NCBI GenBank assembly: GCA_017518785.1
Contig: JAFWUA010000025.1
Location: 1 to 5,182 of the forward strand
Source of the DNA: Neisseriaceae bacterium
GTDB taxonomy: Bacteria > Pseudomonadota > Gammaproteobacteria > Burkholderiales > Neisseriaceae
Direction of reading: 5' to 3'
Length of the DNA: 5,182 nucleotides
In this document: positions 1-5,182 of the stretch, piece after piece
Layout of the letters: each line of letters starts with the position of its first letter
Numbering within the stretch: position 1 is the stretch's first letter
Notes under the pieces: model-generated
The model's input: the letters and a program-made list of their open reading frames with translations, nothing else
Told to the model about the DNA's origin: nothing
Databases searched by the model: none
Made by a program: the position numbers and the translations under genes

Positions 1-10
1 AATAAGTTAG

Positions 11-41
11 ATTCTTCATTTCACTTCGTGAAATTCAGAAT
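11..41. repeat. Palindromic intergenic repeat (REP/MITE-like hairpin)
   Basis: The bases form a two-part hairpin. An inner 7-bp stem, ATTTCAC (18-24) with GTGAAAT (28-34), closes a TTC loop. After a 2x2 internal mismatch an outer 5-bp stem follows, ATTCT (11-15) with AGAAT (37-41). The flank continues as GACGA. Sequences of the style 'ATTCTTC...TTCAGAATGACG' occur as dispersed intergenic palindromes in many bacterial genomes (general knowledge). Only one copy is visible here, so its repeated nature is inferred. It could also end an upstream transcript, but no T-run follows the stem. Confidence 0.5.
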
Positions 42-67
42 GACGAGTTTTGCAGGAATCTATACTA

Positions 68-86
68 TATAATCTGTTAGTATAAT
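68..86 (+). promoter_or_regulatory. Probable promoter of the LRR-hrpA unit (two TATAAT -10 candidates)
   Basis: Two exact TATAAT hexamers lie at 68-73 and 81-86, which are 31 and 18 bases before the ATG at 104. The region is very AT-rich. Neither has a convincing TTGACA-like -35 box at 16-18 bases, nor an extended TGn element. The call rests on the -10 words and their position at the head of the gene pair. No operator-like palindrome is seen between them and the start codon. Confidence 0.4.
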
Positions 87-103
87 TTTAATAGGTAATA
101 AAT

Positions 104-1084
104 ATGATTTTTTCTGATAAAGATATTGCTGAATGGAAAAATATTTTTCCCCAAGAATTAAAGCATAAAACAAATGATGAAATTAATAATGTATTAATTA
201 ATTTATCACAATTAAGTTTTTATCAAATTAATAATATTACTAAATTACCCAATAGTATTAGTAAATTATATAATTTAGAATATTTGGACATTCGCTATTG
301 TGATAATCTTACCACACTGCCGGAAAATATTGGTGAATTAAGTAAATTAAAAAAATTTATATTAGGTTTTTGTAAAAATATTACTAATTTACCTGAAAGT
401 ATTTCTAAATTAAAAAATTTGCAAGAAATATATATTACTGATTGTGATAAATTAATTCCATTGCCTAAACATATTTTTCAATTATATAATTTGCGTAAAT
501 TAAAAATTAATTGTAAAGATAATACGCTGCCGGAAAGCATTGGAGAATTAACGAATTTACGAGAATTGAATTTAGATGGTTGTCAAAATATTACTACAAT
601 GCCGGAAAGCATTGGAAAGTTAACAAATTTACGAGAATTGAATTTAGATGGTTGTAAAAATATTACTACACTGCCGGATAGTATCGGTGATTTGCAAAAT
701 TTGAAAGTTTTGAATTTATCTAATCTTATTAATATATCATCTCTAAATGATAACATTGTAAAATTAAATAAATTATCAGAGTTGATTCTGCATAATTGTG
801 AGAAATTAGTAAGTCTGCCGGAAAATATTGGAGAATTGAGTAATTTGAAAGAACTTTATTTGAGATTTTGTGAAAGTTTAATTACACTTCCGGAAAGTAT
901 TGGCAAGTTAAGTAATTTGAGAGAATTAATGTTGGCTGATTGTAAACAACTCTATAGTCTGCCGGAAAGCATTGGCGAACTGCAAAAATTAGAATCATTA
1001 AATTGTAGCTGTTGTCCAAATTTGAAAAATATTCCCAAAGGGATTAAAAAGTTAAAAAAATGTGAAATTAGTGGTATAGATTGA
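104..1084 (+). CDS. Leucine-rich repeat protein, 24-residue LPESIG-type repeats
   Basis: The 326-residue product has a short non-repeat N-terminus (about 1-45) and then LRRs to near the end. The repeats begin at residues 48, 72, 96, 120, 142, 166, 190, 214, 238, 262 and 286, with a partial one at 310. The consensus is LPESIGxLxxLxxLxLxxCxxLxx. All are exactly 24 residues except the fifth-start interval (120-141), which is 22. Cys occupies repeat position 19, the usual Asn/Cys ladder site, in nine repeats. No signal peptide, membrane segment or catalytic domain is visible, so a cytoplasmic protein-binding scaffold is the likeliest role; an effector exported without a classical signal cannot be excluded. 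The ATG at 104 follows a weak AGG (93-95) at 8-base spacing. The gene uses mainly TTA/TTG for Leu, except at the LP of the repeats, where CTG is common. The stop lies 8 bases before hrpA. The binding partner is unknown. The LRR fold is near certain; the function is not. Confidence 0.93.
   Translation: MIFSDKDIAEWKNIFPQELKHKTNDEINNVLINLSQLSFYQINNITKLPNSISKLYNLEYLDIRYCDNLTTLPENIGELSKLKKFILGFCKNITNLPESISKLKNLQEIYITDCDKLIPLPKHIFQLYNLRKLKINCKDNTLPESIGELTNLRELNLDGCQNITTMPESIGKLTNLRELNLDGCKNITTLPDSIGDLQNLKVLNLSNLINISSLNDNIVKLNKLSELILHNCEKLVSLPENIGELSNLKELYLRFCESLITLPESIGKLSNLRELMLADCKQLYSLPESIGELQKLESLNCSCCPNLKNIPKGIKKLKKCEISGID
527..670 (+). repeat. Recent tandem duplication of one LRR unit
   Basis: Units 527-598 and 599-670 (residues 142-165 and 166-189) differ at 5 of 72 bases by direct comparison: the first codon CTG/ATG, GAA/AAG, ACG/ACA and CAA/AAA. 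The other units are far more diverged from each other, so this pair is either the youngest duplication or a recent gene-conversion event. Confidence 0.85.
822..833 (+). repeat. Uptake-sequence-like 12-mer, exact copy 1
   Basis: The exact word AGTCTGCCGGAA lies inside the LRR gene and encodes Ser-Leu-Pro-Glu of the repeat that starts at residue 238. It is followed by AA. Confidence 0.75.
956..967 (+). repeat. Uptake-sequence-like 12-mer, exact copy 2
   Basis: The exact word AGTCTGCCGGAA lies inside the LRR gene at the Ser-Leu-Pro-Glu of the repeat that starts at residue 286. It is followed by AGC, as are the copies at 2935 and 4300. Confidence 0.75.
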
Positions 1085-1092
1085 TTATTTTT

Positions 1093-4000
1093 ATGGAATC
1101 TTTGTCTTTTAATTTATCCGATTTAAATCAGGTTTTATGTAAAGATCGTTATTTTTTACAAAAAGCGATTAAAAATCCTTTGCGTTTTGGTGGTATAGCA
1201 AAAATTAATCAACGTTACCATCAATCGCATCAGCGTTATTTGCAACGTATGTCATCGATTCCAATTCCAAGTTATGACGGCAGTTTGCCGGTGCATGAAC
1301 ATATTGATGAAATCAAGTTAAGCTTACAAAATCATCAAGTAGTGATTATTTGCGGTGAAACTGGTTCTGGAAAAACTACGCAATTGCCAAAAATTTGCTT
1401 GGAATTAGGGCGAGGTATTGCTGGAATGATCGGACATACTCAACCACGCCGTTTGGCTGCACGCACGGTTGCGGAAAGAATTGCATCTGAACTGCATACT
1501 TCGATTGGTGAGTGTGTTGGTTATAAAGTGCGATTTAACGATAAAAGTGGTGCGAATATTGCGATTAAATTAATGACAGATGGCATTTTATTGGCAGAAA
1601 CGCAAAGCGACCGTTTTTTAAGAGAATACGATACGATTATTATCGATGAGGTGCATGAACGCAGTTTGAATATTGATTTTTTGTTGGGATATTTGAAAAA
1701 TTTATTACCTAAACGCCCTGATTTACGCTTGATTATAACTTCGGCAACTATTGATGCTAAACGTATTTCCCAACATTTTAATAATGCTCCAATAATTGAA
1801 GTTTCAGGTAGAACTTATCCAGTTGAAATTCGTTATCGCCCTTTGAAGAACCTCGATGAAGAAGAGGTGGAAGTTGATATGCCTGATGCAATTGTTCAAG
1901 CAGTAAATGAATTAGCAAGTATTGGTAGTGGTGATATTTTGGTTTTTCTGCCGGGTGAACGTGAGATTCGAGAAGCAGAACAAGCTTTGCGTAACGATAA
2001 ATCTCGTAATCAGGACGAGATTTTGCCTTTATTTGCACGTTTATCAGTAGCACAGCAACAGAAAATTTTTGATACAAACAACATAAAAAGAAGAATCATT
2101 TTATCAACCAATGTTGCAGAAACTTCTTTGACAGTACCTAATATTCGTTACGTTGTCGATACAGGTTTGGCACGAATTAAGCGTTATTCGGCACGTGCCA
2201 AAGTAGAACAGCTACATGTGGAAAAAATTTCACAAGCATCAGCCAAACAAAGGGCAGGGCGATGCGGTCGTGTTGCAAATGGTGTTTGTATTCGTTTGTA
2301 CGATGAGGAAGATTTTGCCAATCGTTCTTTATTTACCTCACCGGAAATTATGCGTAGCAATTTGGCAGCAGTGATTTTACGTATGAAATCACTGAATTTA
2401 GGCAATATTGGCGATTTTCCATTTTTAGATATACCTGACGAACGCTATATCAGTGATGGAATGCAAATTTTGCAAGAATTATGGGCTATTGATGATAAGG
2501 GTATGTTAACCGAAGATGGACGGCAAATGGCACGTCTTCCAATCGACCCTCGTATTGCTAAAATTTTACTCTCTTCCAAGCGTCATAATTGTATGGCTGA
2601 ATTATTGATTATTGTGGCAGCCTTATCGGTACAAGATGTACGCGAAAATCATTGGGAAATTCGTGAAATGGCAGATAAAGCCCATGAACAATTTATTGAT
2701 AAACAATCAGATTTTTTAAGTTATCTAAACATTTGGGATTCATTTATACGTGAAAAAGAGAAGGGTTTATCTAATCGTCAATTAAATGACTGGTGTCGTA
2801 AGCATTTTCTATCACATTTACGTATGCGAGAGTGGCGTGAGTTACATCACCAATTATCTGATATTGTGGTGGAAATTGGTTTAGCAAGAAAAGAAGATAT
2901 TTTCCGGCAGACTTTACCTATTAATAATAATAATAGTCTGCCGGAAAGCACTAGTACCGATGCCACTTTATCTGCACAATTAAAACAAAAGCAATTATTA
3001 AAGAAAAATTTACGTCAGCAAAAAAAAGGTCGTAAGGCAGCCGATTATGAGGCGATTCATCGAGCATTGCTTGGTGGTTTAGCCTTGAATATTGGTATGC
3101 GTCTGCCGGAAAATAATGATTATATTGGAGCACGTGGTAATCATTTTCATATTTTTCCTGCATCTGCCTTGTTTCGTGGCAAACAAAAATGGGTGATTGC
3201 ATCAGAATTAACCGATACTGCACGACTTTATGCACGCAACGTTGCTAAAATAGAACCAGAATGGGTAGAAGACGAAGTGCCTCATTTAGTGCGTTATCAC
3301 TACTTTGACCCACATTGGGAAAGAAAACGAGGTGAAGTTGTAGCTTTTGAACGTGTAACTTTATATGGATTGACAGTATTTCCACGTAGGCAGGTTTCAT
3401 ACGGAAAAATTGCACCACAAGATGCTCGCGAAATCTTTATCCGTAGTGCTTTGGTTGAACAAGATGCAGATATTCGTGCTGGATTTTTTCATCATAATCG
3501 CAAAATGATTGAGGAAATCTCCGAATTGGAACATAAATCACGCCGTCTTGATGTTTTAGTTGATGATGATGTGTTATTTTCATTTTATAATCAACGTATT
3601 CCGCAAATTGGGGGGATTTCCGGCAGACTAAATGATATAGTTGACTTGCCATCTTTTGAACAATGGCGGATTAATGCGGAAAAACAAGATAAAAAACTCT
3701 TATATCTTAATCGCGATGATTTAATGCAACACACCGCAATTCACATTAACGAAGAACAATTTCCTAATATTTTGAATATAGCTGATAGTAAATTAAAACT
3801 TACTTATCGTTTTGAACCGCATCACATAATGGACGGTGTAACTGTTCAAGTTCCATTACCTTTACTTAATTCTCTATCACATGAGCGTTTAGAGTGGTTA
3901 GTTCCTGGTATGATTAGAGAAAAATTGCAATTACTAATTCGAGCATTACCAAAACAAATCAGAAGATTATGTGTTCCAGTGCCGGAGTTTATTACTCAAT

Positions 4001-5130
4001 TTTTATCTAATGAAATTGATATGGGACTCTCCATTATCCCACAACTATCCAATGCAATTGCCAAAACCGCTGGTGATATGCGTATATTAGATGAAATAGA
4101 CCAAGTTAAATGGGCAGAATGCAAATTACCTGCATATTGCTATTTCAATATTCAAGTCATTGATGATGATGGCAATGAATTAGCTATGGGACGTGATATT
4201 TTAGAATTACGAGAAAAATTAGGACGAGTTGCATCTGTAACCTTTCGTGATAGTGGCTGTGAATTTGAAAAGGAAAATATAAACACTTGGAATATAGGAA
4301 GTCTGCCGGAAAGCCTTAAATTTGCAAGAGGTAAGCAACAATTAACCGGATATTTAGGTTTGCTAAAAGAAAAAGATGGCAGTATTTCTTTAAGACTTTT
4401 TGATACTGATTATGAAGCAATGCACTCTCATAGAATTGGCACTATTGCATTAATGGCGTTGCAGCTTAAAGAACAAATAAAAGATTTAAATCGTGGTTTA
4501 ATCAATTTCAATCAATTAGTAATGTTGCTTAAACATATTCCGGCAGACTATCTACGTGAAAGCATTACCCATGCAATATGTGATAGGGCATTTATTGCAG
4601 ATGACGATTTGCCACGTGATGAAAAATCATTTAAAGAACAAATTAAAAAGGCAAGAACCAGACTACCAGCAGTTAAAGAGGCTGTGAATACCTATTTGCA
4701 AGAAATTGCTAATGCGTATGCCGAACTAAATAATCGTCTACTATCAGGGAAACACCCACTAAACAATATAATAAGAGAAAAAATTGAAATCTTATTAAAT
4801 AAAGATTTCCCAACCCAAACCCCATGGTACATCTGGCAACGTTTACCAATTTACATAAAAGCTATGATGTTACGTCTAGATAAGTATGGCAATAATCCAT
4901 CACGGGATATGGCACGTGAGCAAGATATTCAATATTGGGAACAAGAATGGCAAGATAAATGCAACTATTATTATCAGCAACAACAACTTCCTTCCGGCAG
5001 ACTATTAGATTTTCGTTGGAAAATAGAAGAACTACGCGTTTCATTATTTGCACAAGAACTAAAAACGCCATATCCAATATCATTAAAACGTTTGGAAAAA
5101 GAATGGATTGAAATTACTAAAAATAAATAA
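1093..5130 (+). CDS. hrpA: ATP-dependent RNA helicase HrpA (DEAH-box)
   Basis: The 1345-residue product matches the length of full HrpA (about 1300 in E. coli). Numbered from the ATG at 1093, it shows Walker A GETGSGKT (88-95), the DEVH box of Walker B (185-188), SAT (217-219), FLPG (285-288), TNVAETSLT (339-347) and QRAGRCGR (386-393). A winged-helix/HA2 region follows (about 425-600, with LTEDGR at 472), then DYEAIHRALL (651 on), an OB-fold-like part (about 737-795) and a long C-terminal DUF3418-like region. HrpA enzymes are cytoplasmic DEAH helicases that use NTP hydrolysis to remodel RNA. In E. coli HrpA is linked to processing of the daa fimbrial mRNA, and more recent work ties it to rescue of stalled ribosomes. 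A TTG at 1081 would extend the protein by four residues and overlap the LRR stop. The ATG is preferred because the HrpA-like sequence begins after it. No strong Shine-Dalgarno precedes it, so coupling to the LRR gene is plausible. Residues 604-650 look like a linker insertion rich in Asn, Lys and Gln. No frameshift or lost motif is seen. Confidence 0.97.
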   Translation: MESLSFNLSDLNQVLCKDRYFLQKAIKNPLRFGGIAKINQRYHQSHQRYLQRMSSIPIPSYDGSLPVHEHIDEIKLSLQNHQVVIICGETGSGKTTQLPKICLELGRGIAGMIGHTQPRRLAARTVAERIASELHTSIGECVGYKVRFNDKSGANIAIKLMTDGILLAETQSDRFLREYDTIIIDEVHERSLNIDFLLGYLKNLLPKRPDLRLIITSATIDAKRISQHFNNAPIIEVSGRTYPVEIRYRPLKNLDEEEVEVDMPDAIVQAVNELASIGSGDILVFLPGEREIREAEQALRNDKSRNQDEILPLFARLSVAQQQKIFDTNNIKRRIILSTNVAETSLTVPNIRYVVDTGLARIKRYSARAKVEQLHVEKISQASAKQRAGRCGRVANGVCIRLYDEEDFANRSLFTSPEIMRSNLAAVILRMKSLNLGNIGDFPFLDIPDERYISDGMQILQELWAIDDKGMLTEDGRQMARLPIDPRIAKILLSSKRHNCMAELLIIVAALSVQDVRENHWEIREMADKAHEQFIDKQSDFLSYLNIWDSFIREKEKGLSNRQLNDWCRKHFLSHLRMREWRELHHQLSDIVVEIGLARKEDIFRQTLPINNNNSLPESTSTDATLSAQLKQKQLLKKNLRQQKKGRKAADYEAIHRALLGGLALNIGMRLPENNDYIGARGNHFHIFPASALFRGKQKWVIASELTDTARLYARNVAKIEPEWVEDEVPHLVRYHYFDPHWERKRGEVVAFERVTLYGLTVFPRRQVSYGKIAPQDAREIFIRSALVEQDADIRAGFFHHNRKMIEEISELEHKSRRLDVLVDDDVLFSFYNQRIPQIGGISGRLNDIVDLPSFEQWRINAEKQDKKLLYLNRDDLMQHTAIHINEEQFPNILNIADSKLKLTYRFEPHHIMDGVTVQVPLPLLNSLSHERLEWLVPGMIREKLQLLIRALPKQIRRLCVPVPEFITQFLSNEIDMGLSIIPQLSNAIAKTAGDMRILDEIDQVKWAECKLPAYCYFNIQVIDDDGNELAMGRDILELREKLGRVASVTFRDSGCEFEKENINTWNIGSLPESLKFARGKQQLTGYLGLLKEKDGSISLRLFDTDYEAMHSHRIGTIALMALQLKEQIKDLNRGLINFNQLVMLLKHIPADYLRESITHAICDRAFIADDDLPRDEKSFKEQIKKARTRLPAVKEAVNTYLQEIANAYAELNNRLLSGKHPLNNIIREKIEILLNKDFPTQTPWYIWQRLPIYIKAMMLRLDKYGNNPSRDMAREQDIQYWEQEWQDKCNYYYQQQQLPSGRLLDFRWKIEELRVSLFAQELKTPYPISLKRLEKEWIEITKNK
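2902..2913 (-). repeat. Uptake-sequence-like 12-mer, exact copy 3
   Basis: The exact word is on the minus strand (plus strand TTCCGGCAGACT) and encodes Phe-Arg-Gln-Thr at HrpA residues 604-607. It is the left arm of the inverted pair. Confidence 0.75.
2935..2946 (+). repeat. Uptake-sequence-like 12-mer, exact copy 4
   Basis: The exact word AGTCTGCCGGAA encodes Ser-Leu-Pro-Glu at HrpA residues 615-618. It is the right arm of the inverted pair. Confidence 0.75.
3100..3111 (+). repeat. Uptake-sequence-like 12-mer, 11/12 copy
   Basis: CGTCTGCCGGAA differs from the consensus only at the first base. It encodes part of Met-Arg-Leu-Pro-Glu just after the conserved ALLGGLALNIG stretch of HrpA. Confidence 0.6.
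3618..3629 (-). repeat. Uptake-sequence-like 12-mer, exact copy 5
   Basis: The exact word is on the minus strand and is read by hrpA in a different frame, giving Ile-Ser-Gly-Arg-Leu. It lies in the DUF3418-like region. Confidence 0.75.
4300..4311 (+). repeat. Uptake-sequence-like 12-mer, exact copy 6
   Basis: The exact word AGTCTGCCGGAA encodes Ser-Leu-Pro-Glu in GSLPESLKF of the HrpA C-terminal region. It is followed by AGC. Confidence 0.75.
4538..4549 (-). repeat. Uptake-sequence-like 12-mer, exact copy 7
   Basis: The exact word is on the minus strand and is read by hrpA as Ile-Pro-Ala-Asp-Tyr, the third reading frame used for this orientation. Confidence 0.75.
4992..5003 (-). repeat. Uptake-sequence-like 12-mer, exact copy 8
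   Basis: The exact word is on the minus strand near the end of hrpA and is read as Pro-Ser-Gly-Arg-Leu, just after a run of Gln codons. Confidence 0.75.
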
Positions 5131-5132
5131 TC

Positions 5133-5182
5133 TTACAATTCATTTATCCACGTTTGTTGCACTGCCTCCAAAATGCGTTCTC
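5133..5182 (-). CDS. C-terminal end of a convergent gene (partial, product unknown)
   Basis: Read on the minus strand, one frame gives ERILEAVQQTWINEL followed by TAA (plus-strand TTA at 5133-5135). The other two minus frames also end in stops but give less protein-like sequence. The stretch looks like an amphipathic C-terminal helix, but it is too short to assign to a family. The stop is two bases beyond the hrpA stop, so there is no room for a terminator between the genes. The gene would continue past the window edge. Confidence 0.45.
   Translation of the reverse strand, partial: ERILEAVQQTWINEL

Larger units (their letters stand above)
245..1030 (+). repeat. 72-bp-period tandem repeat array encoding the LRRs
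   Basis: Eleven units, ten of 72 bp and one of 66 bp (602-less: the unit beginning at residue 120), run head to tail in frame. Most units are diverged at DNA level, but the core CCGGA at the Pro-Glu or Pro-Asp codons is kept in seven of them (starts near residues 72, 142, 166, 190, 238, 262, 286). The in-frame period allows gain or loss of whole repeats without frameshift. Confidence 0.85.
2901..2947. repeat. Inverted pair of the 12-mer forming a 13-bp stem inside hrpA
   Basis: TTCCGGCAGACT (2902-2913) faces AGTCTGCCGGAA (2935-2946), separated by 21 bases. The T at 2901 and A at 2947 extend the perfect stem to 13 bp. The loop contains four AAT codons (Asn 611-614). The pair is read through in frame as FRQT ... 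SLPE. No T-run follows, so an intrinsic terminator is not supported, although the transcript could form a stable hairpin. Confidence 0.85.

Noticed and set aside
245..1030. CRISPR-like regular repeats
   Set aside because: The period is 72 bp with diverged, in-frame LRR-coding units. There are no identical short repeats separated by unique spacers.
1081..1092. TTG start for hrpA at 1081
   Set aside because: It would add only four residues (MIIF) that do not look like HrpA, and the ATG at 1093 is the better codon. It is kept only as an alternative start.
1278..1290. CGGCA-GTT-TGCCG small hairpin near the hrpA start, possibly a decayed inverted uptake pair
   Set aside because: The stem is only 5 bp and each arm matches the 12-mer poorly, so chance is a sufficient explanation.
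1945..1956. TTTCTGCCGGGT as a further uptake-like copy
   Set aside because: It encodes the conserved FLPG helicase motif and differs from the word at several positions, so protein constraint explains it.
2901..2960. Intrinsic terminator at the inverted 12-mer pair
   Set aside because: The stem is strong, but no T-run follows and the hrpA reading frame continues for over 2 kb with conserved sequence.
822..5003. The 12-mer as a Pasteurellaceae uptake signal, Chi or chromosome-segregation word
   Set aside because: It does not contain the AAGTGCGGT or ACAAGCGGT cores. The equal strand distribution argues against polar words such as Chi or KOPS.
1778..5083. Minus-strand open frames of 71-99 codons inside hrpA
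   Set aside because: They lie opposite a conserved helicase gene, resemble no known family, and have no start-region signals. They are shadow frames.

Overview
The window is AT-rich bacterial DNA holding two complete co-directional genes and the edge of a third. The layout is: a palindromic repeat and a probable promoter (1-103), a leucine-rich-repeat (LRR) protein gene (104-1084), a full-length DEAH-box RNA helicase gene hrpA (1093-5130), and the last codons of a probable minus-strand gene (5133-5182) that converges on hrpA. HrpA of this length with a C-terminal DUF3418-type region is typical of beta- and gammaproteobacteria. The host is therefore probably a low-GC member of one of those groups, but the window alone does not fix the genus.

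The most striking signal is a 12-base word, AGTCTGCCGGAA. I count eight exact copies by eye, four on each strand, plus one 11/12 copy and several partial copies. Chance would give far fewer than one in a sequence this long. The word is read in different frames and encodes unrelated peptides (SLPE, FRQT, SGRL, PADY), so selection acts on the DNA word and not on one protein motif. This is how a DNA uptake sequence of a naturally competent bacterium behaves. The word matches 10 of 12 positions of the Neisseriaceae dialect AGGCTGCCTGAA (recalled from the literature), but it lacks the CTG that the known dialects share near their 3' end. It may be an undescribed dialect or an independent uptake signal.

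The LRR gene encodes a cytoplasmic-looking repeat protein with an almost perfect 24-residue period and a cysteine ladder. Its recurring Leu-Pro-Glu-Ser codons coincide with the 12-base word. The start of hrpA lies eight bases after the LRR stop with no clear ribosome binding site of its own, so the two genes are probably transcribed together and may be translationally coupled. No functional link between them is known to me. In hrpA every exact copy of the word lies in the less conserved C-terminal half. Two of them form an in-frame inverted pair inside a linker that appears to be a lineage-specific insertion.
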